DNA from: Clostridia bacterium
GTDB taxonomy: Bacteria; Bacillota; Clostridia; Lachnospirales; Cellulosilyticaceae
DNA length: 16,150 nt
Assembly: GCA_029256345.1 (NCBI GenBank)
Contig: JAQSYC010000015.1
Location: 1-16,150, forward strand
Reading direction: 5' to 3'
Position numbers and translations under genes: made by a program. The notes beneath the pieces were generated by a model that was given only the letters and a program-made list of their open reading frames with translations, had not been told where the DNA came from and made no database searches. Every line of letters begins with the position of its first letter. Position 1 is the first letter of the stretch. Of this stretch, positions 1 to 7,065 are shown piece by piece.

Positions 1-1431
1 TGTTCTATCTGCTATCGCCAAAATTTCACTGAACTCACAGGATGCATAAATAATTCCTTTACCCATTTCAGCTAGGCGTTCTATAAGTTCAAATATGTCC
101 CTTTTGGCTCCTACATCTACGCCCTTTGTAGGTTCATCAAATATGTATACTTCTGCATCTGATATGAGCCATTTACCAACTGCAACCTTTTGTTGATTAC
201 CCCCTGACAGTAGTTTTACAAGTTGCTCTTCTGAAGGTGTTTTAATATCTAAATCTTTAATAATATTTTTTGCTGCCTCTTTTTCGAGCTTTTTATTAAC
301 AAAACCGAATTTATTGGTGTATTTTTTCAAAGACGTTGCCGAAAGATTAGCATATACTGGATCTTCTACTAAAATCCCCTCTTTTCTTCTTTCCTCTGGT
401 ACGAGTGCAAGCCCTTGTCTGACTGCTGTATAGGGATCGGTTACTTTAAGAACTTTACCATTAAGTTTGATTTCTCCTCTTGAATGTTTCATAGCTCCAA
501 ACAACGTTTTGCATAACTCGGTTTTACCAGCACCTACCAGCCCTGCTACGCCTACAATTTCACCTTTTCTGACATTAAAGTTCAGATTTTTAACAGCACC
601 GTTTTTTTCTGTAAGATCAATTACCTCTAAACTGACTTCTCCAATATCTAATTGTTTTTTAGGATAAGTATCGTTAAAACGCCTTCCCAGCATGAGTTCA
701 ATAATTTGCTTGGGTGTAAGCTGCTCATTAATTGTTTTCTCTGCTACAACTTTGCCATCTTTCATGACAGTTATACTTTCACATATCTCAAATAGTTCAT
801 GTATACGATGTGAAATAAAAATGATTCCAACATTTTCATTTTGCGATAAATCCTTTACTATTCTAAAAAGTTCTTTTGTTTCCGTGTTACTGAGAGGCGC
901 TGTGGGCTCATCTAGTATCAGAAACTGACATTCTTGAGCTACTGCCCTTGCAATAAGCACCATCTGTTTTTGGGCCAATGACAAATCACTTACTATAGCT
1001 TTAACATCAATATTCATATTAAATTTCTTCAAAATTGTTTCAGCTCTTGTCCTTATTTCCTTCCAGTTAACCAGTTGTTTTTTTCCCATATTATTAACAA
1101 GGCTATTTAACATAATATTTTCTGCAACACTTAAGTAAGGAATAAGTGCTGTATCTACTTCTTGATATACGATTTCTATACCTTTATTTTTAGCCTCTTT
1201 AGGAGACCTAATCTCTACCGGTTCACCACTTATAAATATTTCTCCTGTATAATGTGTATTGGCACCTGAAAGCACCTTCATTAAAGTTGATTTCCCTGCG
1301 CCATTGGCTCCTATGAGTGCATGTATCCTGCCACTCTCGATTTCAAAGTCAACATTTGAAAGGGCTTTAACTCCTGGAAATTCTATTGATATATCTTTCA
1401 TTTTTAATTTAACCTGATTTACCTGTTCCAT
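1..1431 (-). CDS. Sugar ABC transporter ATP-binding protein (RbsA/MglA type), 3' end off window
   Basis: This is the tandem ATPase that energises uptake of a simple sugar at the cytoplasmic face of the membrane. The frame is open for 477 codons from ATG at 1431 to the window edge, and about 20-30 residues are missing compared with the usual length near 500. Domain 1 has Walker A GANGAGKST (residues 41-49), the LSLAQ signature and Walker B LILDEPT. Domain 2 has the degenerate Walker A GLVGAGKTE typical of this family, the LSGGNQQK signature and IFDEPTKGVDVG. The second-domain switch region reads ASCEFSEIL with no histidine, which is normal in these proteins. A GGATGG site lies 10 bases before the start. 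The gene follows the binding-protein gene by 95 bases, and a permease gene is expected beyond position 1. The family is certain; the exact sugar cannot be read from sequence. Confidence 0.95.
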   Translation of the reverse strand, partial: MEQVNQVKLKMKDISIEFPGVKALSNVDFEIESGRIHALIGANGAGKSTLMKVLSGANTHYTGEIFISGEPVEIRSPKEAKNKGIEIVYQEVDTALIPYLSVAENIMLNSLVNNMGKKQLVNWKEIRTRAETILKKFNMNIDVKAIVSDLSLAQKQMVLIARAVAQECQFLILDEPTAPLSNTETKELFRIVKDLSQNENVGIIFISHRIHELFEICESITVMKDGKVVAEKTINEQLTPKQIIELMLGRRFNDTYPKKQLDIGEVSLEVIDLTEKNGAVKNLNFNVRKGEIVGVAGLVGAGKTELCKTLFGAMKHSRGEIKLNGKVLKVTDPYTAVRQGLALVPEERRKEGILVEDPVYANLSATSLKKYTNKFGFVNKKLEKEAAKNIIKDLDIKTPSEEQLVKLLSGGNQQKVAVGKWLISDAEVYIFDEPTKGVDVGAKRDIFELIERLAEMGKGIIYASCEFSEILAIADRT

Positions 1432-1483
1432 CAAATCACATCCATCCGTTATTGAAAGCTTATCACTTTTTAACAATTTAGAT

Positions 1484-1520
1484 AATAATAGGGAAGCGGA
1501 GTGTAAGCTTCCCTGTTATT
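1484..1520 (-). terminator. Intergenic hairpin between binding-protein and ATPase genes (attenuator or mRNA stabiliser)
   Basis: Arms 1484-1497 and 1507-1520 pair over 14 positions with one mismatch, around a 9-base loop. The core is GGGAAGC/GCTTCCC. No clean U-run follows on the minus strand, so it is probably not a full terminator. Such hairpins after a binding-protein gene often keep that protein in excess over the membrane components; applying this here is inference. Confidence 0.6.
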
Positions 1521-1526
1521 GATTAT

Positions 1527-2654
1527 CTATTTACCATTTTGTGAGCGTAATTCTTCCATCCAAGGTTCATTAAAGGCGTCTGATTGACCCCAACCCTCAA
1601 CAACATCTTTTAAAGTATCCATGATAGTGTCTGATTTCAGTTGACTTCTCTTAATAAGTGTTGCTTCAAGATTAAAGGTTTGATCTGTTGCTTCACCTTT
1701 TATTTTTTTAGCAAGAAGTCTCATATTAACAATACCAATAAGCTTTGGATCAACCGCCGCTGTTGCACTCCAGATACTTCCTTCTTCCATCATTAAATTG
1801 ATATCTTGATTAGAAACGTCAATAGATACAAGATTAATATCTTTACGATTGGCTTCTTTTAATGCTTTATTTCCACCTTTGGCGAACTCATCCCATGATC
1901 CCCACATTGCATCAATTGTACCTTCTGGATATTTAGGGAGTACTGCTGCAACTCTTGTAGAAACTTCTCCTTGAACATCATCTAAGGTTGAAGGTCCAAT
2001 AAATTCTACTGTTTCTATCTTTCCTTCTTGCTCATACTGTTTATAGATCCCATCACGAGTATCCAGCGGTGGAATACCAGGGCCATACCAAAGTTTTAAT
2101 ACCTTTGCTGGTTTATTTGGTGAGGCAGCTATTATTTCATCAAGAGATAATCTTGCTAATGCTTCATCATCTTGTGCTGTAGATGTAATTCCTTCTGGTA
2201 TAACACCATCTTTAAAAGCTGTATCAAAAGTAACGACTTTCATACCTTTATCTAAAGCTGGTTTCAACATATCAGTGGAATACTCCGCTTTACCATGAGA
2301 AATAATAAGACCATCGTAATCTTTCTGTATTTGCTGAGCAACCAGTTCTTGGAATTTTGCATCATCACCATTTGAAATAAAAGTATCCACTGTGTATCCA
2401 AATGATTCTCCTTCGCTCTTAGCCCCATCAAGAAATTGCTTAGTGTGGTCATCTGAAGGCAAGTTTCTTATTACAGCAATTTTAAGTTTTTCTCCACTGT
2501 CTGCACTTGCCTCCTCACTACCTGCTGCTTGCTCAGTGGGGGTACTACTATCATTGGCCTGACTGCTAGCCTCAGAATTTGAACTGCCACACCCTACAAG
2601 AGCTGAGGTTGCTAAAACAACTACTGTAAATAATGATAAAAACTTCTTCATCAT
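1527..2654 (-). CDS. Sugar ABC transporter substrate-binding lipoprotein (periplasmic-binding-protein type 1, Peripla_BP_4)
   Basis: This is the extracellular, membrane-anchored receptor that captures a sugar and delivers it to the permease; 375 aa. The N-terminus is a type II signal peptide: MMKK, a hydrophobic stretch, then the lipobox LVGC with the lipidated Cys at residue 22. A Ser/Glu/Ala-rich linker to about residue 55 follows, and then the mature fold starting LKIAVIRNL. DGLIISHG and VVTFDT are typical of Peripla_BP_4 ribose/galactose-type proteins. An AGGAGG site sits 6 bases before the first ATG and 9 before the second, so either Met could start. Gene order (repressor, binding protein, ATPase) supports an inducible uptake operon. 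The ligand is unknown; ribose, galactose, xylose or a related sugar are all possible. Confidence 0.93.
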   Translation of the reverse strand: MMKKFLSLFTVVVLATSALVGCGSSNSEASSQANDSSTPTEQAAGSEEASADSGEKLKIAVIRNLPSDDHTKQFLDGAKSEGESFGYTVDTFISNGDDAKFQELVAQQIQKDYDGLIISHGKAEYSTDMLKPALDKGMKVVTFDTAFKDGVIPEGITSTAQDDEALARLSLDEIIAASPNKPAKVLKLWYGPGIPPLDTRDGIYKQYEQEGKIETVEFIGPSTLDDVQGEVSTRVAAVLPKYPEGTIDAMWGSWDEFAKGGNKALKEANRKDINLVSIDVSNQDINLMMEEGSIWSATAAVDPKLIGIVNMRLLAKKIKGEATDQTFNLEATLIKRSQLKSDTIMDTLKDVVEGWGQSDAFNEPWMEELRSQNGK

Positions 2655-2697
2655 AAATTACCTCCTAAATTATGTATTATTATAATCTAACTGCCTG

Positions 2698-2726
2698 TTT
2701 ATATAATAACTACAGAACAATCACAA
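2698..2726 (-). promoter_or_regulatory. Putative promoter of the transport operon
   Basis: TTGTGA (2721-2726) and TATAAA (2698-2703) are separated by 17 bases and lie just upstream of the binding-protein gene. The inverted repeat at 2710-2719 and 2740-2749 overlaps it, which would suit repression. This is a consensus match only. Confidence 0.5.
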
Positions 2727-2749
2727 CACTCCTCATGCCTGTTCTATAG
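2710..2749. repeat. Interrupted inverted repeat between lacI-type gene and transport operon: operator or hairpin
   Basis: Arms CTACAGAACA (2710-2719) and TGTTCTATAG (2740-2749) match at 9 of 10 positions across a 20-base spacer. A second motif, TGCCTGTT, occurs twice at 2692-2699 and 2736-2743, 44 bases apart. One arm starts four bases past the repressor stop codon and the other lies between the -35 and -10 of the putative promoter. It could be an operator or a weak terminator of the repressor transcript. Confidence 0.45.
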
Positions 2750-2752
2750 AAA

Positions 2753-3766
2753 TTACCCTTCAATTAATTCATTAGGAAAATCTGCACTTTCTCTTTTTAT
2801 AAGTTTTGGCCTAACAATCATCTTGATACATTCATCTGACGGTTCATTGATTTTAGAATCCAGTAGCTGAACTGCCAGTTGCCCTAATCTTTCTTTATTA
2901 ACTCTCATTGTTGTTAAACTCTTGTCTAACATCATACAAAATGGGATATCGTCAAACCCAACCACCGAAATGTGTTGAGGAATTTTAAGTCCACTTTGTC
3001 TGAGCGCCTTAATAGCTCCTATTGCGATCGTATCATTAGCTGCAACAAAAACTGTAGGGAATGTTTTTGTATCTTCGAGATGTTTTATCATATCATGATA
3101 GGCTCCCTCAAGAGTGGGCTTTACGACTTTGATATAATGAGCATTTTTTGTAATATCTAGCTGTTCTATTGCTCTAAAATAACCCTCTGTACGCTGCTCA
3201 AAATTCGAAAACCTTACAGTGCTGTCAATGTATCCTATCTCACGATGTCCGAGTTCATATAAATACTTAATCATTGTAAATATGCCTCCATAATTATCCA
3301 TTACAACACTATCTATATCGTAGTGCTCCAGCATATTGTCTACTGCAACTATAGGAATAGGCATATCCAGTAATAATTCTATATGCTTATCGTTTATTTC
3401 AGTAGCTAACCAAATAACTCCGACGAAGTCTTCAAAACACATTTCTCTCACTTCATTTTCTACATCTGTTGATTGGATATTTTTCATGATAAGATTGTAA
3501 TCGCTGTTACTTGCTGCCAGTTCAATGGCATCTATTATTCTCGCGATAAAATCTCCATTATGTTCAATTGCTGCTCCATCACCCATGTATTTAATAAATA
3601 AAATATTACGTTTAACAACATTAGTTTTTTTACTATACCCATGTTGAGCTGCTATATCTATAATGAGTTTTCTTGTATTTTCTCCTACCCCAGCTTTATT
3701 ATTTAAGGCCAGTGATACAGTAGCCTGTGAAACTCCTGCTAATTCTGAAATTTCTTTTATTGTCAT
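2753..3766 (-). CDS. LacI-family sugar-responsive transcriptional repressor (copy 1)
   Basis: This is a DNA-binding repressor that probably controls the downstream sugar transporter and releases DNA when its sugar binds. Residues 1-50 form the LacI helix-turn-helix, including AGVSQATVSLALNNKAGV. The rest is a periplasmic-binding-like sensor domain with conserved VFVAANDTIAIGAIKAL, VVGFDDIPF and LTTMRV stretches. The start is placed at 3766 (337 aa): it aligns with the start of the neighbouring paralogue and GGATG lies 6 bases ahead, whereas two in-frame Met codons upstream (3775, 3772) lack a spaced binding site. It is collinear and probably partly co-transcribed with the binding-protein gene 98 bases downstream. 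It is closely similar along its full length to the repressor at 4258-5277. Confidence 0.93.
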   Translation of the reverse strand: MTIKEISELAGVSQATVSLALNNKAGVGENTRKLIIDIAAQHGYSKKTNVVKRNILFIKYMGDGAAIEHNGDFIARIIDAIELAASNSDYNLIMKNIQSTDVENEVREMCFEDFVGVIWLATEINDKHIELLLDMPIPIVAVDNMLEHYDIDSVVMDNYGGIFTMIKYLYELGHREIGYIDSTVRFSNFEQRTEGYFRAIEQLDITKNAHYIKVVKPTLEGAYHDMIKHLEDTKTFPTVFVAANDTIAIGAIKALRQSGLKIPQHISVVGFDDIPFCMMLDKSLTTMRVNKERLGQLAVQLLDSKINEPSDECIKMIVRPKLIKRESADFPNELIEG

Positions 3767-3775
3767 ATGCATCAT

Positions 3776-4223
3776 CCATTTTTTTGTGGCTTTCGATATA
3801 AATTATCATAGCATATATTTATTAAAATAAAAACTATTTTTTTAATTAATTTTATATTTTTCTATATTTATTTTATATATTTTAATGTTTATATCTAATA
3901 AAAAAAATAATTCCACATTATTATTATACTAATAACACAATTAATTAATTATTTTTTTAAGTTAAGCTATTAAAATCGAAATTATCAATATAAAGTTTTT
4001 ATTAAATTAACCTTTAATATTTAATAAAAACTTTGAATAATTTTAAATAATTAAGCACTTAAGATTCTTATCTTATTATCTATTTCCTTATATTTTAACC
4101 TATTATTGATATATAAATAAATATTTAATATTAGTATAAATTTTTATTAACGTATATATATATCTTTCGGTATTTTTATTAATAACTTTATTAATAAAAA
4201 ATTTTTTAATATTTTTTATTAAT
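3776..4223. other. Extremely AT-rich spacer with no gene, between the two repressor genes
   Basis: No credible coding frame or RNA gene is seen. By my count 3841-4140 has 33 G or C in 300 bases, about 11 percent. It contains A- and T-tracts, repeated TTATTAATAA palindromes (near 4177-4226), and a perfect 15-bp inverted repeat with arms 4187-4201 and 4212-4226 next to the larger hairpin at 4224. It may be intrinsically curved DNA, a promoter-rich region, or simply decayed sequence. Confidence 0.7.
3805..3813 (-). promoter_or_regulatory. Possible extended -10 promoter of lacI-type copy 1
   Basis: TGC-TATGAT reads toward the repressor about 40 bases before its start. The matching -35 position (TTTTTA, 17-base spacing) is poor, and the surrounding DNA is so AT-rich that chance matches are likely. 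Confidence 0.35.
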
Positions 4224-4279
4224 AAACGATGAAAAGACATTATAATACTTTTTTGTATTATAATGTCTTTTCATCGTTT
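4224..4279 (-). terminator. Perfect 25-bp inverted repeat overlapping the 3' end of lacI-type copy 2
   Basis: Arms 4224-4248 and 4255-4279 are exact reverse complements across a 6-base T loop (A loop in the transcript). The stop codon (4258-4260) and the last six or so sense codons lie inside one arm. The stem is long and mostly AT. No pure U-run follows, but the downstream strand is very A/T-rich. It probably ends or protects the repressor mRNA. Confidence 0.75.
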
Positions 4280-5277
4280 TTATTTAAGTTGTACACGCTT
4301 TCTCTTATCATTAATTTAGGCTGTACAAGAATTTTAGTGTAGGTATCACAGGGATTATTTATTTTTTCATCTAATAATTTAATAGCCATTTGCCCTAATC
4401 TTTCTTTCTCAACCCTCATTGTTGTGAGAGGACTATCTAATATAACACAGAAGGGTATATCATCAAATCCCATTATGGATACTTGTTCAGGCACTTCAAT
4501 TTTATATTGTTTAAGTGCTTTAACTGCTCCAATTGCCATAGTATCATTAGCTGCTATATAAACAGTAGGTAACTCTACAGTATTTTGCAAATATTCCTCC
4601 ATACTTTGGTAAGCGCCTTCTAATGTTGGTACAACTTCTACAATATACCTCTCATTGTAATCTAGATTTAATGCCTTTAACGCCCTTCTGTATCCGCGCT
4701 CTCTTTGAATCATGTTAGAAAAATTTATTGTACTATCAATATAACCTATCTTTCTATGTCCTTGGGAATATAGATAATTTACAGCAGTAAAAATGCCATA
4801 GTAATTGTCCATAACAACAGAATCAATATTACAGTTTTCAAACATATTGTCCACTGTTACAATGGGTATAGGCACTTTACTCAAGATTTCAATGACATCA
4901 TCACTTGCTTCTGTAGCTAAAAAAGCCATTCCAACAAATTCCTCAAATCCCATATTATCTATTTCCTTTTCCATCTGACTAGCCATAATATTTTTAATAA
5001 CAACACTATAACCATATTTACTAGCTGTTTCTTCTATAGCATCTATTACTCTAGCAATAAAATCCCCATTTTTATCAATAGATACACCACTATTAATATA
5101 TTTAATAAGCAAAATATTTTTTTTAATAGCATTACTTTTTTTACTATATCCATATTGGCTAGCTAGTTCTAATATAACCCGCCTTGTTTCTTCTTTAACG
5201 CCACCTTTATTATTTAAAGCAAGCGACACTGTTGATTGCGAAACACCCGCCTTTTCGGCAATATCTTTAATCTTCAT
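4258..5277 (-). CDS. LacI-family transcriptional repressor (copy 2, paralogue of the neighbour)
   Basis: This is a 339-aa repressor of the same type as the gene at 2753-3766; the two align end to end without visible gaps at clearly more than half identity. The helix-turn-helix (AGVSQSTVSLALNNKGGV) differs from the other copy in the reading region by one Ala/Ser change and nearby Ala/Gly, so both may recognise similar operators. The sensor domain keeps VYIAANDTMAIGAVKAL, IMGFDDIPF and LTTMRV. The ATG start is supported by GGAAG 7 bases upstream. The C-terminal tail diverges and its codons lie in a perfect hairpin. A terminator-like hairpin separates it from the HPr-like gene upstream, so it probably has its own promoter, which I could not identify. 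The ligand is unknown. Confidence 0.93.
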   Translation of the reverse strand: MKIKDIAEKAGVSQSTVSLALNNKGGVKEETRRVILELASQYGYSKKSNAIKKNILLIKYINSGVSIDKNGDFIARVIDAIEETASKYGYSVVIKNIMASQMEKEIDNMGFEEFVGMAFLATEASDDVIEILSKVPIPIVTVDNMFENCNIDSVVMDNYYGIFTAVNYLYSQGHRKIGYIDSTINFSNMIQRERGYRRALKALNLDYNERYIVEVVPTLEGAYQSMEEYLQNTVELPTVYIAANDTMAIGAVKALKQYKIEVPEQVSIMGFDDIPFCVILDSPLTTMRVEKERLGQMAIKLLDEKINNPCDTYTKILVQPKLMIRESVYNLNKNDEKTL

Positions 5278-5363
5278 ATTTCATCTTCCATCTCATTATT
5301 TATTATCTTACATAACTCTAATAAATCCATATCGTGCATTTGATTTAACTTCAGGTACTGATA

Positions 5364-5414
5364 ATAAATAAGTTAGATTATCTGCTGTGTTGTGCCATAA
5401 CCTAACTTATTTAT
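5364..5414 (-). terminator. Stable hairpin downstream of the HPr-like gene, probable terminator
   Basis: Arms 5364-5376 and 5402-5414 are a perfect 13-bp inverted repeat. On the minus transcript the stem extends by a G-U pair and four more pairs, leaving a 15-base loop. The 3' arm is U-rich (CUUAUUUAUUAU), but there is no uninterrupted U-run. It lies 38 bases after the HPr-like stop codon. Confidence 0.65.
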
Positions 5415-5451
5415 CCATTCCTTTTTAAAATTCAATTTTATTTATTCTTTA

Positions 5452-5685
5452 CTACTCCATCTCTATATACTCTGATAGCTCTGTATAAAGCTGACGAGTA
5501 TCTACATCATCGTCTGTTACAAGGAACAGTTCTTCATTTAAGCTTAAAGCAAAAATACCAAGAATTGATTTTGCATCTACCATACCACTTTTACTATGAA
5601 TCCATATATCAAAGGGGTATTTGCTGACAACTTGATTGATTTGTTGAATATGTCCAATATTTTTTACTTTTATAGGTTTTTTCAT
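5452..5685 (-). CDS. HPr-like small protein without a recognisable phosphorylatable histidine motif
   Basis: This 77-aa protein resembles the HPr fold of the phosphotransferase system. The regulatory-serine region is well kept: DAKSILGIFAL (residues 37-47) matches the HPr AKSIMG motif, placing the Ser46 equivalent at Ser40. The active-site region is not canonical: where HPr has G-[LI]-H-x-R-P, this protein reads IGHIQQIN, so His12 is out of register and the Arg-Pro pair is absent. It therefore probably does not carry phosphate in sugar transport, and may act as a regulator like Crh in Bacillus; that role is inference. The start is supported by GGGAG 8 bases upstream, and a good promoter lies just before it. 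It is followed by a hairpin and then a LacI-type repressor. Confidence 0.75.
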   Translation of the reverse strand: MKKPIKVKNIGHIQQINQVVSKYPFDIWIHSKSGMVDAKSILGIFALSLNEELFLVTDDDVDTRQLYTELSEYIEME

Positions 5686-5722
5686 TGATGTTTCTCCCTT
5701 ATTTTATGATTAATTTAACTTT

Positions 5723-5751
5723 AGTATAGGATAAAAAGCTATTTTTTACAA
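5723..5751 (-). promoter_or_regulatory. Sigma-A type promoter of the HPr-like gene
   Basis: TTGTAA (5746-5751) and TATACT (5723-5728) are separated by exactly 17 bases, each close to consensus, about 40 bases before the ATG. The -35 starts right after the U-rich tail of the structured RNA upstream. Confidence 0.75.
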
Positions 5752-5756
5752 CATAA

Positions 5757-5926
5757 AAATAGAAAAGACTCGGAACTTATCTACCTTCGCTACACCTTCT
5801 TTATACTTTAAGTATCTATATGAGGTTCGCGGGGCAAGCAAGGGCATCTTACGACTTTCCCGCTTTTGCCCTCGGCCTTAACCCGAGTCAAGCCGAAAGA
5901 CGCCCTCACTTACCCAGCTGATATTT
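5757..5926 (-). ncRNA. Highly structured non-coding RNA, resembling the raiA motif
   Basis: This GC-rich island in AT-rich DNA folds compactly on the minus strand. Two stacked helices pair 5909-5915 with 5832-5838 and 5897-5905 with 5842-5850, joined by a 3x3 internal loop and held by G-U wobbles. Inside are UCGGC/GCCGA pairs. A long-range helix pairs GACTCGG (5883-5889) with CCGAGTC at the 3' end (5767-5773). A second domain holds ACCU/AGGU and an AUACUU/AAGUAU hairpin. The 3' end is followed by a U-rich run (5755-5766), and a plausible promoter ends about 7 bases before the 5' end. No open frame fits. From memory the sequence resembles the raiA motif (Rfam RF03072) of Firmicutes; I could not check this. 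The evidence for a structured RNA is strong, and the class name is tentative. Confidence 0.7.
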
Positions 5927-5931
5927 GCAAT

Positions 5932-5960
5932 TTTTTAGAATCAAAAGCCTATGAATTCAA
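5932..5960 (-). promoter_or_regulatory. Putative promoter of the structured RNA
   Basis: TTGAAT (5955-5960) and TAAAAA (5932-5937) are spaced 17 bases apart, placing the transcript start near 5925, at the 5' edge of the folded region. Both hexamers match consensus at only 4 of 6 positions. From 5961 to 6138 I see no gene; there is only a small AATACAA/TTGTATT hairpin near 6086-6102. Confidence 0.45.
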
Positions 5961-6138
5961 GCTCCCTTTCTAAGTTTAAGAAAAAAAATTTATAATTGCA
6001 GATAAAGTTTGTGCATGAAATCGAATAAATAGTTTTTTCACAAAAATTTCAAAGATGACTATATTATCGACATATCAGAAAACTGCAATACAAATCTTGT
6101 ATTTAAATAGGACTAAAAAGACTTTCAATGGTTACTTT

Positions 6139-6424
6139 TTAAGTTAGCCCATCAGCAACAATTAATTCTACTGCTGTTTTATCGGTAATCACAAAATGCA
6201 GCTTTTCTGGACAAATGCGTAAAATGATTTGGTAAGATTGCTATTTTTATCATAGTCATAGCTGCATCTAGGCTATAGAATTCTGGGGTTCTCGTCACAT
6301 TGCGGCTACCTTCTTTTCGAACTGTTTCCATTTTGGAAACAGTTGAGTCCTTCTCCAATTCATCATCATCGTAGATATTTTGTAAATGCTTTGAAATGGC
6401 CGGTGTATTAACATCAAATAACTG
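6139..6424 (-). pseudogene. RhuM-family gene fragment (decayed)
   Basis: The frame open from 6424 to 6179 encodes QLFDVNTPAISKHL, then YDDDELEKDSTVSKMETV and RTPEFYSLDAA. This matches the helix-turn-helix-like start and the DGELxxxSxVSK / YYNLD region of RhuM (virulence RhuM family) proteins. The usual continuation (ISVGYRVNS) is lost. A different frame, 6183-6139, then reads TAVELIVADGLT, resembling the family's C-terminal part. Start, middle and end of the gene are missing, so it is not functional. Its first codons abut the truncated end of the Fic remnant, suggesting a deletion joined the two. RhuM's function is poorly known. Confidence 0.65.
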
Positions 6425-6960
6425 TTAATAAAACCTCCACAAATTTCCCTGAATCCGCACTATGATCACATTCTTCTAAAATCCTATAATATTCTTCATG
6501 ACGTTCCCTGATCAACGTTTCTATAGGCAGCCATCCGAATAATGATTTCCATTTAAAAAGTAACAAAGTCTGCCACATACGTCCCATTCTTCCATTTCCA
6601 TCTGTAAATGGGTGAATCAATTCAAACTCATAATGAAACACGCAGCTTTTTATTAATGGATGAACTTATGCTTTCTTTGCCCAGTCCACTAAATTTTTTA
6701 TCAGATGAAGCACTTGACTTGCCTGTGGTGCCATGTGTACCAGCTTCTCTTCTGCGAAAATGCCTACACAATCAATTCTAAATGTCCCCGCTTCACTGGT
6801 CAACTCATTCATTAATACTTTATGGGCTAATAACATATCTTTAACAGAATATGGATTGAGTTCTAAAAGTTTATTGTATGCTTTAAATGCATTCTTTACT
6901 TCGCATATTTCCCCTCACTTTGTGCTCAATTTTGAACCTATAAAATTCATACATTATTAC
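6414..6960 (-). pseudogene. Fic-domain protein (AMP-transferase-type) gene, degraded
   Basis: The Fic motif HPFTDGNGRMGR is intact, with its catalytic His, at about 6585-6620, preceded by FHYEFELI and followed by GWLPIETLIRERHEEYY, all typical of Fic proteins. Extending the same frame upstream reads EVKNAFKAYNKLLELN, LLAHKVLMNELTSEAGTFR and LVDWAKKA, then an in-frame TAA at 6666-6668, then VHPLIKSCV, so one nonsense codon splits the domain. Farther upstream the frame is broken near 6915. The FKIEH piece in another frame looks like the family's LKIEGN region, with a stretch deleted after it. Downstream, the coding frame ends at 6414 after KFVEVLLTVI, without the usual C-terminal winged-helix part. 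A 75-codon reading frame from 6641 remains open but lacks a good ribosome site. Fic enzymes normally transfer AMP to target proteins; this copy is almost certainly dead. Confidence 0.85.
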
Positions 6961-7065
6961 CCTCATCACTTGTACTAAATTATACCGTGCAAGAATTAAT
7001 AATACTAGTACTTTTTTGTTTTCTATATATATGGCTGTTCAATTATAATTAGCCCATGATTAGCT

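Noticed and set aside
467..928. Two short plus-strand reading frames in the ABC ATPase gene
   Set aside because: They run opposite a well-conserved ATPase domain on the minus strand and show no protein-like features.
3776..4223. CRISPR array or origin in the AT-rich spacer
   Set aside because: The repeats are short and irregular with no constant spacing, and there are no DnaA-box clusters or cas or replication genes nearby.
5278..5363. Promoter of the second LacI-type gene
   Set aside because: Several AT-rich hexamers exist, but none forms a -35/-10 pair better than chance in this composition.
5832..5915. tRNA, SRP RNA or tmRNA in the GC-rich island
   Set aside because: No tRNA T-loop (GTTCRA with proper arms), no SRP GGAA/GCA loop pair, and no tmRNA ends or tag frame were found.
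6414..6641. A 75-codon frame with a complete Fic motif as a free-standing small Fic protein
   Set aside because: Upstream sequence in the same frame clearly continues the Fic domain beyond a single TAA, and no good ribosome site precedes the Met codon, so it is part of a pseudogene.
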